A stretch of 64,000 nt of DNA from Onthophagus taurus (lineage: Eukaryota > Arthropoda > Insecta > Coleoptera > Scarabaeidae). Below the pieces are notes generated by a model that was given only the letters and a program-made list of their open reading frames with translations, did no database searches and was not told where the DNA came from. A program made the translations under genes and the position numbers. How positions within the stretch are numbered: the stretch's first letter is position 1; every line of letters begins with the position of its first letter. The stretch lies in the NCBI RefSeq assembly GCF_036711975.1, contig NC_091972.1:21705001-21769000 (forward strand). The letters are read 5' to 3'. Below are positions 35,761 through 47,235 of this stretch, piece after piece.

Positions 35761-36227
35761 CCATTACAGTAATAAGGCTATGAATTTTAAATCGATTTTT
35801 GATCAATTCTTAGAAAACTGCGATGTACTGGATATATTGCTTAATAGTAACTCATTTCCCCATCTGTGCATCTATGTGACAGCTCACACAAAATGTTGTT
35901 CTGTCAGTCAATTTTCTTGCGTAATTCTGCCAGTAGTCATGGGGTGTCGTGGATATAAGTTTATGTACATCTTTGCAGTCTCATACCCATATAGAGCAAA
36001 CTTTTTTAAATCCACATTATGGGAACTTGAAATAACTTCCTAAATTACTTTCAACCGCCTTATTAGACTTAAATACACACCGGTGATTTCGGCAGTAACT
36101 TTGGGATTGGCAAAAAATCTTCTGCTGGTATTGCCAAAGCTAGCTTTCGGTATATCCCCTAGTAAATAGTAGTAGCCCCATTTGCTTCCTAAATTTTTTT
36201 GTATTTCAGCCTTTTTTTCTTTGACTA
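35761..36227. other. No recognisable feature
   Basis: The frame at 35780-36043 (+) is unremarkable. Nothing else is seen. Confidence 0.5.
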
Positions 36228-37415
36228 TATCTTAATCATGTTCCGACCTTAACCACCATTTTTTCACAGGAATTTTGTATGCTAACTGCAGTATGTTTTC
36301 GAAAAAGCGAATCCTAGGATGCAGCACCGATAGCTCAAACTGTATTGCGTCAATGTCGACGTCACACCACAAATATAGCATCTCATGGTTGAAGTAGTGG
36401 CCATTACAGCATCGCATTCGTTGGCTTCGACCATAGTCAGAGTCATGATGTGCTTTGCATACAACAGCATTTCTCTTTGTACGAATTCGCTGCTTTGCAA
36501 TGCTTTAATAGCGTCTTCTACGTACGCGATTTCAGATTTCAGACTGTTTCTTTGACAAATCCGATCCTTATTCGTCGACAGTACCGTGGCGAAGAAGGAG
36601 TTGGATTTTGCCAAACAACTCTTTTGTTTAACTCACAAACTAACCGTAGCGGAAGAAAGCAACTTTGGAAAATGTTGCTGTCACTCCAATCGCCGTCCTT
36701 CATTTTTTGTTTGAATTGTGTTTGTACTGAACCATCACAACCCCACTTTGAAATCAGTCTCAACGATTGACGCTCTTCTGGACTTAATTGTTTAAGTACA
36801 TCTTCTAAATACATACCCAAACTATCCTACAAGGTAATTTCAGTGCATATTTCAGTTTATCCGATACGCATCTTTCGCCAGATAGCAACGCTTTTTTTCT
36901 TTCTGCAACAATGTATAGCTCGGTTAAAACCTTTGTTGCTATCTCTTAGTATTCCATACTGTCGCCTTAAAAGATCAGCTTAAATAAACATTGACAGAGC
37001 GGCTGTCGAATCTAATTGCTTTGTATGCCTTTTGATATGCTTTTGCTGTCTGCGAAGAGTTAGAAATGTCTTTAAGAATAGTGGATGCAATTCTCTCTCT
37101 AGAATTTTGAAGGATGTTTGAGTAGCATGTATTAACACATCTTTTTCTATAACTCTGCGAACGTCTTGTGTTTTATTGCGCTTAGTCCTCTCACTTGATT
37201 CTGCAAATGTCTTTGTTGGACGACCAGAAGAATGAGGTTTAGCCGTCGGCGTCGGAATTTCAAATGTTCCCTGTAGCAATTTACAATTCTTTTGAAGGAA
37301 AAGTTTGATTTTTTTTAGCCTCTATGCTTTTCTTAAATTGCGACTTGTTTCTTTTGTTCATCAGCAGTTCATAAGCCAACTTTTCGTCAAAATTTATCAA
37401 GTCTTGATCCTGCAT
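36228..37415 (-). pseudogene. Decayed transposase-like ORF, possibly RAG1/Transib-related
   Basis: The minus-strand reading starts at an ATG at 37415 (MQDQDLINFDEKLAYELL) and continues through FAESSERTKRNKTQDVRR near 37200. After broken sequence it gives YLEDVLKQLSPEERQSLRLI, KWGCDGSVQTQFKQKM and SPRYCRRIRIGFVKETV (36820-36540), then in another frame TLTMVEANECDAVM and STMRCYICG (36440-36370), then LHPRIRFFENILQLAYK (36330-36285). The order CDG, RYCRP-like, CxxC, RIRFFE resembles the catalytic core of RAG1/Transib-type transposases as I remember them, with CDG carrying the first catalytic Asp and RFFE the final Glu. At least two frameshifts and a stop disable it. The family assignment is tentative; that it is a transposon protein is more secure. 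Confidence 0.55.
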
Positions 37416-40400
37416 TTTGTCAAAAAGTTTTAGTAATATTTATTTATGCTTACCTATTACACTTAGTTCCATCACAATTTTCTTCATAACAAACTTCTTA
37501 TTCCAATACAGCTTATTAAAATATATCTTAATGTTCTACCTCAATTGTGTCAAATTATCATCAGTTATATCTTCAACTGGTATTTAATTGTTGTATGGGA
37601 GGTGACTCAATACCATCTCAAAGCATTTCAATGCCTCCTAACATCACTCCTGAACTACTAAAGTGTTGCAATAGTTCTCAGTAATCAATAGATTCTAATG
37701 AATCTCGTAATAACTCTTTCTTCTCCCCAATACTGGGAATCGCTCTGATTAGTTTCAATACCTTTTTAAATATGTTATTTTTTAAAGTTACATTATTATT
37801 TAGTTTAGTAAAAGAAGTTATTTATGAAATATCAAGAAATCAACAAAAGTAGAGAGAGAATAGGTTCCCATATTTCACCTAAGCCGATATATCTGTACCT
37901 TAGGGGTAAAGGATCGCAACTCCAGTTTTTGTCAATATCGAGTTAATTATTATAAAACTTATTGTAATAGTATTATAAAGCTTTAAACCTTGTTCTCTCA
38001 AAAACCTAAAATAATGGAGATACAATCCTTTACCTCTAAGGTGCAGATATATAAATTGTTCAATCACGCAAATTCAGTAATACAAGTTTAGTTGAATTTG
38101 CGGTAAAAGTAAATTTAACTTCAGCGCGTATGGAGTGTGTTCCGCGCGTATGGTGATCAATACGTTGATTTCAAGGGATTATCAGAACGAAATGGAAATT
38201 TGTATCGTTTGTTTGCTTTCTGTAGTCAATATAATAGATGGATTTTTAAATTAAAAGATTCAGTTTTCGAGAAAAATTACAACAATAAATCGGAAATGTA
38301 AGAAAATTTAAACCAGTTTTGCTTACATATTTGAATTCTCACAATCCATTACAACGTGGTCGTTGAGTGATGCTTTTCTTGAGCGCGTTACGGTTTGCAT
38401 CATTTCGTGAAACTACATCTGTCGCGTGCATCAGGGATTTCACGGAACTCTCCCGCCTTATTTAAGACAGATTTGCATCCAGAACAAACTACTTCGTCAC
38501 CCGAAACGTTCCCAGATAAAACCGACATATTTTTCCAACCCTCATAAACTCCCGTTTATATCCGCGTGGAGGAATGATTAGCAGCTGTACGTACAAATTC
38601 ATAATTTCATCGGTGCGGGTTGCGTAGTACCGAAACGGGGAGAACAATCTGAAACGTAGTAGAACACTCGTTTTGGGACAATGGCTAAGAGTTGAACAAA
38701 GGGCTCTTTCAGTAAAACACCGGCAGCACTCTGTGTAACATTGGCCCGTTGATTGGTGGACGCCTTCGCGGTCTTTCTAGTACGAAATACGCAGTACAAA
38801 ACACTGGGGCGAACGTAGAGGATGATTGATGGCCACATTACGTGGGTAACGCACGCATGCCCTGCCAGTTTGAAGATCTATACGTCTCACATCAATTTTC
38901 GCCGGAACGAGCGTTGCCTGGGTAATATTTATTTATAAAACACCCATCGAGGATATCTTTGACAAATTGCTGTGACGTTTGTGTAAAACGATGGTCGAAG
39001 CGTAGAAGTAGAAACCATAACTAACAGAACTTTATTTTTAAAGTTTAAGTACTAATTTTGAAAGATTTTTTTAGTATTTAATCACATAATTTCATGAGAA
39101 ACTTCTTGCCCTATCATTACGAAAAATGCTTAATGACAGAGCGCTGTCTTCGTTCCAGGTGATAATATGGTAGTTCACACATTTCTTGTATTAACTGCTT
39201 CCATAAAAAATAAAATAAAATTGGGATTGAATTGAGGACGTATTTTTAGAGATTCATTTATATCACTTTTATATAACTAGGCTTACCTATAAGCAAGGGG
39301 AGTTATATTTGATTTGTGTTCGCTGTATAACAGCCAACACAAACGAAAATGAAGCTTTACATTCATGCGTTACGGCACAACCTCCGAACACTTTTTGCAC
39401 GTTTTTCGACGCCCTTTTATTTGTTCAGTCCGCCGTATACCGGACAGTAACAATATGACAAAGGGTTGTTTTGCTCCACTTTCGACCTGGCTGCGTAATT
39501 TATACGGCTGGTGTTTTTAGTGGCCACTGCAAAACGGACCGACGTTACACGGAAAAATTTATGAATTTACACACGAACAACAATGAATGGGGCCACTTCA
39601 CCCGCCGCATTATGCCTCCTGCTAGCGAGCCGCCTCTGGACCCAAGGATAAATAACCGTGCACTTTCAGCTTCGAAGTACAAATGCACCCTCTAAATTCC
39701 AAAGCAAATTCCTACTTGCTTTATAATGATTGCTGTGTTAAGTACTATAAATGAGGATATAAAAATTTTAACAAGTAAGATAATGCGATGTTACGTGTCC
39801 CAATCACTTTTAAGGATGACGCTATATTTAGAATAAGTAAATTTTTAAGATAATAAAAGTAAATCGTCTTGGGGAAGGTTATGGTGCAAATTGTTTTGCT
39901 TTAGACATTACGGGTTCGTTAGAGTTAGATATCTTTTTATGTTTAAAAATTAATATCTCGAAAACTAACAGATATCTTAAAAAACCATCATTTTCCTTGA
40001 AAAGTATTACAAATCCTGATAATTTCATAAAAATGTAATGAAGTTCCGGTTTGTTATGATATTTTAAAGATGAGTGAAAATAGTTGTTTATCCCGAATGG
40101 GTAAATAAACTAACATCTCAAAAACTAAAAGATGTTTCGGAAATCCATTTCTTCCATTGAACAGCTGACAATTGGTATTACAAATGCTGAGAATTTCAAA
40201 AGAATTTATTGAAATTCCAATTTATTAAGATGTTTTAAAAATAGTAAAGTAGTAGAATACAAGAAAATATATAGCAATACCGATCTAGAAAGCCACCGAT
40301 CACAACAGCACCCATTGTCACCAATGAAGAATTCAGCTTGACTAATACTTGGTATTAAGACTGGATAGCAAGCCGTAACAACCATATCCAATGTTTTATC

Positions 40401-40639
40401 CAACAGCCTCGTGGTTTTGATTTACCACGCAAACCTTGGTCAATTCTAAACAGAATACGGACCTAGCATGGAACATGCGCCTACTTTCTACATAAATATG
40501 GCAAGACATTGACGCCCTTCTGCGAATATGGTGAAAATCAAGCCATGAAACATATTATGCAGAGTATCACAAATATCTGGTAATATCTGTTGATAATAAT
40601 AGAACGAAGGCACATAGAGATATGGCAGATATTGGCATA
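37416..40639. other. Long intergenic stretch without recognisable features
   Basis: The first ~700 bases are A/T-rich. From about 38100 to 39700 the sequence is CpG-richer and looks single-copy. The frames at 38599-38838 (-) and 39471-39695 (+) have no supporting context. Confidence 0.5.
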
Positions 40640-41641
40640 TATTTTATTCAAACGTTAACAAACTACATGGTACAATCAAAGTTCTATGAAGTATACTTCG
40701 TCTTAACACAAATCCGCATACACTTGGGGAACGCAGCCACAGTGCCGGAGAGATACTCGACGTCGAAATCATTTCATGCCTTCTTAAGAGCACGCTTCAG
40801 ATTGGCGAGATTCTTGTGGAGAGTAGCACAGGCCTTGCCCTCAAGAATTGATAACACGGAAAAGTCGAGCGGGTTCAAATCAGGTGAAATGGAGAAATCA
40901 TGACTGGAAAAGCGGTGCGGAACCACTACTGAACCATCTTAGCCTTGTGCGTTCACTCAAGTGCAATTACCTTGCAATCAAGGTAATTCTGAAAGTTGAT
41001 CTTGACCCCCTGATAAACGTAGCAATCACGCTCATTCGCTGCTCGAATTCTGTCGTTTTGGCGGTTAAATATTTGCTCAATAGTGAATAACTTCTCGTCA
41101 GTGAAAAGGATGCCTTTAAGTTCAGCCGGTGAGAAGCGTTTCAGAATTTTGCGACATCTCCGAAGTTGAGTACCTAACCTTTATCTGGTTCGTCAAAGTA
41201 TGAGTCCTTCGCATCTTGATGCTACGAAGCCAAAACGATGTTTGACAATATTCTGTACAGATTCACAGCTGATCACAGCTTCAGTTTCTTAGTAGTTTTG
41301 ATGAGATTCCTATCGGAATTCTGACGGACCTCGCCTCGGACATGCTTGATTATGGTGGGATGAATCTCTCGATAACGACGGATTGTGCATTGAATGCCAC
41401 TCTTTTGCGTCACCCGACCTGGCTGAGCCTCAAGCTGGTGGTCTACGTCGAACTGAATTACCTGAACACTTATGTTTGGAGGAGTCTTTAATAACAATGT
41501 GAGCAAAACACAACAAAAACGAACAAAGTTACAGCATGGCAAAGTTAGGTTCCCTGACATTTGTGACAGTTCTAGGAGATTGCCATAGGACAGCCTATGA
41601 TGGACTACTTGAAGATTTCCTGTTGGCGATTCGGGAATCAA
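40640..41641 (-). pseudogene. Decayed Tc1/mariner-type transposase
   Basis: On the minus strand, from 41641 down, a helix-turn-helix-like region is followed by RFSPAELKGILFTDEKLFT (41138-41080), which holds the first catalytic Asp in FTDEK, then IEQIFNRQNDRI. The second catalytic segment is largely lost, leaving only HKAKMVQ and a stop near 40940. The third is seen as SPDLNPLDFS (40885-40855) with NLANLKRALKKA after it. The FTDEKxFTIE and QNDRI blocks point to the maT-like branch. Stops, frameshifts and the missing centre make it inactive. It cuts and pastes DNA when intact. Confidence 0.75.
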
Positions 41642-44299
41642 ATTGTAATGGTAATTGTTTTTTACATTATTTTATTTCATTCTGTTATATTATTTTATTT
41701 TGTCTTATTTTTTATATTCTGATTGTGATTTCTATACGCTAAATAAATAATTTTCAATTCGTTTAATTCCTTCAATTTGATTCATTCCATCATCGTTATA
41801 TATCGTTACCACCGGTAACAATATCCGATTTACAACTCTCCACAGGTACTACTAGAAGTTTTTTTGTCTTTTATAGCGTTTAAGTCAAAAATGATAAGAA
41901 TCATGTTAACCACTAATTTATAATATAATAAACCTCTTAATCTTATCTATACCAACTAAAACCAAGCATAAATAAAGATCTAATCTTAAGAAATCTTATT
42001 GTATTGATTTTAAACCATGTATTTTATTTATTTATTTTTTTCTTCTTCGAAGTCATCCTATTAGTGTGCTCATCATTTGCATGAACAGCGTCTCTACGAA
42101 ACCGCAGTACCTCTTGACAAGTTTTAGGCGGACCAAGCGGGTGCTTTGCTGTGATCGAACCACAAGATAACGCGACCCTATAATGTATAATAAGACCCTG
42201 CGTCGAACTTGGAGGAATTCAATTTATCGCTTGTTATTGAACGTTGACACTATTGAAAGTTCCTGTCTGTAGCAAACTTTTCGCCGACGGAAACTATTTT
42301 AATTTCACAGCTAGGAAATATGGCGCTCGGTGGCGTTTTCTAGAAGTTATGCCTTTGTACATTAGAGAGACAAATTGCTCTGTACGAGAAAAGATCGTAA
42401 TCGATTTACGTCACTCGATTCATGTTTAAGTGTTATCTCTTTTTAAAGGAATTTGTACAAAAAAATCGCCTTACAAGGTAGTTCCGGACATTAATGGTGT
42501 TAAGTCATGGACATTGTTAAACCGCAACAGTACATAGAATTATGTAAACGAATGCAAAACTGCCCTAAGGCTCACCGGCTTCGAATTCATTAAGGTACAA
42601 TAGGAAAGGTGATAAGGACTGCGCTGTTTCACCTAACAGTGGCGATTCGCTATCTAGAGGTAGAAAGTACATTGAAAGCGTTTGCACCTTGTATTTCAAA
42701 GGCATCGATCTACTTGTTATCGCCTCGCCCTTTGTTGCCTACGATTCTAAACTTGATTCATAATTTTCACCGTGTTAGACACCAAACTGCTTTGGTATAC
42801 CTCTTGATTACGTTAGAGCCGCTTCTCAATGGAATAACTAATAGCATTGACACTAAGGGAATCCCATATTGTTATTATTATGTGATACAAGGGATTAAAT
42901 TTCAAATATAATTCCGACTTTAATTATAACCTTTATTCAACAAGTATATAATTTATATTATTAAAAAATCATCTTGAAGACTGGACGTCGCCGTTCAATT
43001 ATTTTTTGAAATATCGATATAACTTCCGAGTTTTACCCTCCACTTTAAAATGCAAATTTTACCCGTGCCTTTACTGGAAAATCATCCCCAAATCATTACG
43101 CTCGCCGGAAACTTGACGGTTTTATTAATGCAGGCTTTGGGAAGGTCTACCTCTCCTTCGTTGAATAAATTGGAAATCGTCAGTCGCCACGAAACGAATC
43201 TTTAATTCCTTCGTGTTAGTTTTATCTCTTTTTGGTTTTCTATGTCCAATTATGATTGGATTGTTGAATATTTACTTTAAATACCTCTCGTTTTAAAGAT
43301 AATTTCATATCACGGTAAGGATTGCGTTTTATATTGGCTACAATCTTCGTTAAGTGATAATTGAAATCCACCGCAACACGTTTTATGTCGATGGTTCACG
43401 TTTTGTGTAACGATTAAAAACAGAACAAGACTCCAATGTAAACTGCACCACGGACTTTCTGTTCCCAGTAGTTATTAATACAACATCCACACTAATGGGC
43501 TTTCTTGCCTTTGGGATCGATTCAGGGATAGTATATAACGTTAGCGTTCTCGCTCGTGCAACAATACGTTGTGCGCAATGTGCATTATATACGTGGTCAC
43601 TAGAATGCATCTAACCTCACCGCTAGTAGTTGTGGCTTGCTATTTTAATTCGACACCGGGCCATTGCGAGCAGCGTTTAATGATGATATGCAACTGTAGA
43701 ACTCGCAAATGGAATATGAGAGAATAGTACATAAAAATTAAATATCTCTATAATCAGAGAATCAGTTTTAGTAAATTACGTAGTATTTCAAATAAAAAGT
43801 GTTTCAAGGATTAACCATAAATTATTGTACAACTGTCCAGAAATATACGCGGAAAATGACAACGATAAATTTCGAACTGTAAACATTTTATGGCTCGTCA
43901 AATGCGTATTACACACATCCAATTTTATAGCATGTACCAACTCGATACTTCTCTAAACTTGCAATGACGCGTCAACCATTTGCCAACATTTAACGGTTAG
44001 ATCGAACATCATCAATGTGCAAAATACGGACGTGAATAACGTACCACTGTATTGCACTGATGAAATTGATAAAAGCTTAAACGGATTATGCGTTTATTTT
44101 AAATTCTCATTTAAAATATACATAACCTTCAGTAAATTATTATTAATTTAGTACCAAACGTTTTTTTTAGTTCAGCATTGCCAACTACCTTGAATACTTA
44201 ATAATACAACTTAATTAGCCTAAAAATATCATTGTTTATGTAACAGATACAACAATCAGTTAAGATACAATAAATATGTGTAATATGAATTTACGTTCC
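41642..44299. other. Intergenic stretch without recognisable features
   Basis: The composition is CpG-richer from about 42050 to 43700. The frames at 42244-42429, 42609-42911 and 43383-43610 have no domain or splice support. Confidence 0.5.
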
Positions 44300-44790
44300 T
44301 AGGTTTTGACTTACGAGCGTATAATGGGTATGCTTATAAAGTTAAGCAGATTATTGGGGCAGATATGGAGTTGGGGGGAAAAGTACTTAGAAAAGATTTG
44401 TGTAGAAGGACGATAATGTTTGATTGATCGGTGAAGAGTGTCACAAGATGGTGAGAGAGATTCAGGAGAGATATTGGAAGTGGGTACTGGGACTGAGCAG
44501 GGAGACTCCGGTATATGTAAAGAGAGAGGAGTTGAAGCTGGAAAAGATGACTGTGGAAGCAGGCAGAAGGGCGATAAAGTACGAGGATGGCGTGGAGCAG
44601 AGCATCGACTTTAAGATTTTGGGAGAGTGTTGGAGGGAGGTTAATACTGGGGTGGAGGAGTATGGACAACAAGAGAGAATATACCTCAATTGGGAGAAAA
44701 TACAAACAAGGACGGGAAAGGACCAACACTGTGAAAGGGGTTAATGTATAGAGATAGAGATATGGAATTCTGAGGTATTTCATAAAGGAA
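44300..44790 (+). pseudogene. LINE pol C-terminal fragment
   Basis: The plus frame at 44424-44744 encodes EIQERYWKWVLGLSRETPVY and VKREELKLEKM, then RRAIKYEDGVEQ, then CWREV. This pattern (xQERYLKWxLGLdReTPGYxVREE) is the post-RT C-terminal region of a LINE family abundant in insects. The bases before it (44330-44420) continue the similarity in other frames, so the copy is broken. The strand is GA-rich, which makes the long minus-strand frame at 44334-44861 a mirror artefact. Confidence 0.65.
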
Positions 44791-45326
44791 TATAATGGGA
44801 AAGAAAAAAGTATGATTGTGGAGTTTAAGCATTTAAATCTAAGTAAACTAGTTTTTGACATTTGGACTTCTCAAATGCATTCTAGCCATTATACAGATGA
44901 TGGGGAAGAGCAAATAAATCTTGTACGAATTAAAATAGGTATATTTGGTGTAAAAAGAGAATGCAATGCAATAATCTATAGCGGTGTGGCTAATTTATTT
45001 ACATGCAATGTCTTGTATGGAAATCCGATATCTATAACAATCAGCCACCATTACGTTTTATCACAATTTTATAGGTACTTCCAGATTATGGTATAAATAG
45101 GTGACAGATTAAACCATTTGAATAGCTCCGATACGACTTGTACTGCCACTCACAACGTTTACTACTTACACCTTATCCACAATATTCAAGTCTTTGGAAC
45201 CGCAAATGTCGGTTGTTAGTACCGAAACGTGATTTATGTTGGAACAGACTCCTCGGAATTGGTCATCGATGCAGGACATGCTCTCTAACCCTTTCCGGGT
45301 GATAAATTATTGAAAGAACTGATCAG
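44791..45326. other. No clear feature
   Basis: A frame at 44812-45096 (+) is unremarkable. At 45205-45235 there is cggttgttagtaccgaaacg, which resembles the stem II/GAAAC half of a PLE hammerhead, but no CUGANGA box precedes it. Confidence 0.35.
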
Positions 45327-45735
45327 TTAAAAGAGGAGCCCTTGCCTGGTGCACCGATGTTTCAACGACAGTTGGATCCGGAAAGCCTTAAGCTGGCATA
45401 CAACCATTTCACAGACTGAAATTGTTGCCATAAACTTCTTCACAGTTTTGAAGCTTAAGAAGGGACAGAAACGATCGACAAACAACTTTACGGATAGTCG
45501 GACCGCCCTAAAGGCAATGCAGGCCAACACGTGTAAATGATGAGAATGTACCGATAATCTGGTAGGTTCCACATAAAAGTATTGAAATAAAAGGACAAGA
45601 TTTCGTGGAAATATCAAGGTTCATTAAGGATCTAGGTCTGCTCTAAACCTTTGAAGGCCGTAAGTTATAATAGATCTTATAGGTCTTGGTGGCGAGAGGA
45701 GCCACTCACCTCAGCCCGGCAGCAAAACAAAAGAA
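45327..45735 (+). pseudogene. RNase-H LINE fragment with 3' end (same family as 10985-11690)
   Basis: The frame at 45349-45540 encodes SWHTTISQTEIVAINF and FTDSRTALKAMQ, the second and third catalytic blocks of RNase H. After a deletion, the last codons FIKDLGL and the 3' UTR phrase gttataatagatcttatagg match 11575-11665. Most of the RNase H domain and all of the reverse transcriptase are gone. Confidence 0.75.
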
Positions 45736-45993
45736 CTGATCAGCGAAGTAATTGCTCGCAAAACCAAAAGATGAAGCAATTTGTAGAACACTAATCGATA
45801 ACAGTGAGCCATCATAGTTTACTAGATTTAGGTAAGTTGTAGAAACCTGCTAATGTCTAATAGACGTTAGCGGATTAGCAGCTTTTCGTCGTTTCGACCC
45901 AGAAAGAAATCTTTAAACAGCTCAACTTCAAAAATTCCCAAGTTTTATTTGCCATTGCCACACTTTGCATTTTGAGATCAAGCAGAATGGTCA

Positions 45994-46303
45994 TTACTTT
46001 ATGGCACTTTTATGGAAACTATAAATATATAAATATATATCGATCAATTCGCAAACGTTCCATATATTTCTGCAAAAACTTGATACACATTGACAACGTA
46101 GAACTGGAACGATTGTTAGAATGGGGCAATCTATTTCATCACACACCGTACCATTCGCGTACACTTCATTTTGGTTCGTACAACAATTACCTGAATAACA
46201 AATTATTTGATAAGTTTAGTTACCAAATAAATTTTTTTAACTTACCTGCTGAGCAGAGGTAAATGAAAGCGAAAATCGCAACTAAAACTGCCAAGATTTT
46301 CAT
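45994..46303 (-). CDS. Small secreted cysteine-rich peptide, degenerate paralogue (TIL-like, 84 aa)
   Basis: The minus-strand exons are 46303-46246 and 46190-45994, with a 55-bp GT-AG intron and one base of a split codon at the junction. The first exon is a signal peptide (MKILAVLVAIFAFIYLCSA). The mature part begins with CCTNQNEVYANGTVC, as in the paralogue at 58985-59263. Compared with that gene it has lost three codons including one cysteine (8 instead of 9), and its normal stop is gone. It therefore reads 20-odd extra residues of AT-rich tail (LIDIYLYIYSFHK). It probably encodes a misfolded or non-functional product. It is divergently arranged with the gene starting at 46669. Confidence 0.65.
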
Positions 46304-46351
46304 TATTCTGTATTAATTTGGATATGTACAATACTCAAAAGGTTTTTACTT

Positions 46352-46361
46352 CTTATATACC
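46352..46361 (-). promoter_or_regulatory. TATA box of the 46303 gene
   Basis: Read on the minus strand, the sequence is ggtatataagaagt, about 50 bases before the ATG. It matches the TATA region of the intact paralogue (58928-58937), and both are preceded by a cgttatcta phrase containing a GATA-factor core (TTATCT). Confidence 0.5.
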
Positions 46362-46668
46362 ACGTATAGATAACGATTAGATTAACGACCATCATAGTCT
46401 AACTGTAAGATTTATGAATTTTTGTATCCATAAAGAAGAAAGGAAGCGGTATAGAATTGCGTTGTTGTATAGTTTTTGAAATAAGCATATATTCGTTAGC
46501 TATTGTTAAAGATTAAAATATGACAGGTTGACCCAAAAAATACTTTTTAAACATAAACATCAAGAAAACAATAAAAATGTAAGATTTTCTTGATAAAAAG
46601 GAGAAAATATTTTCCGAGGTTATCATACGTATTAAAACATAGAGTTGGTAATAGTATACCGATTTACA

Positions 46669-46982
46669 ATGAAATTCGTGGCGGTATTTGTTGGATTATT
46701 AACTATTGCAGTATTGCCAGTGCAAGGTAAAAAATTATTTACGAATTCTTTGTTATTTAACCCTATATTGAAACATCATCGGTTTTTATTACAGCGAATG
46801 ATTGCGTTTGCTAAAGTATAAATGAACACTGGGGTATAGGAAATGTCTGCGATACCACCTGTGCAACAATAGGCCTAACATGTCCCTACATTACCATTCT
46901 ATCTCTCAGGAGATGTTATTGTAACACCGGTTTTGCAAGTAGTAGCAAAGGAGAATGCGTTGAAACTACTAGTTGTTACTAA
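46669..46982 (+). pseudogene. TIL-like secreted peptide gene inactivated by a nonsense codon
   Basis: The exons are 46669-46726 and 46795-46982, with a 68-bp GT-AG intron and the same junction phase as its paralogue at 58331-58641. Without the stop it would be 81 aa: signal peptide MKFVAVFVGLLTIAVLPVQA, then a nine-cysteine domain ending RCYCNTGFASSSKGEC. Codon 25 is TAA (46812-46814) where the paralogue has GAA, so translation stops six residues into the mature peptide. The promoter has also drifted: where the paralogue has gatataaaag this copy has gataaaaagg. The rest of the frame is still open and all cysteines remain, so inactivation looks recent. Confidence 0.8.
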
Positions 46983-47099
46983 GTATTACAAGTTGAATTG
47001 AAAAAGTGTTTATCTTGGGCTAAAAACAAAATAAAATTAATAATTAAATACGCAAACCAATGGGGTCTTCATCTGTTCTGTAAATAAATCTGTAAATAT

Positions 47100-47235
47100 T
47101 ATTGATTGTTGTGTCAACCGAAATAGTTTGTTATGCTTTGTATTCAGTTTCGGTAGGGTGTGGTCTTTGACATTGCGGGAATTGAAAATAGGCGGAATAA
47201 TAAATAATGCAGAAACATCGAATTTTCGACCGTCA
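47100..47235. repeat. Outer end of the inverted duplication
   Basis: Positions 47160-47235 (gtgtggtctttgacattgcgggaatt and on) are the reverse complement of 58110-58185 with moderate divergence. The duplication that contains the peptide genes thus reaches about 250 bases beyond the coding region. Confidence 0.65.

Noticed and set aside
44334..44861. 175-codon minus-strand frame rich in Ser, Leu and Pro
   Set aside because: It is the complement of a GA-rich LINE fragment that reads as protein on the plus strand. Such strands give long pyrimidine-rich frames by composition.
45200..45236. Hammerhead-like stem plus GAAAC
   Set aside because: A 4-bp stem and GAAAC are present but no CUGANGA box precedes them.
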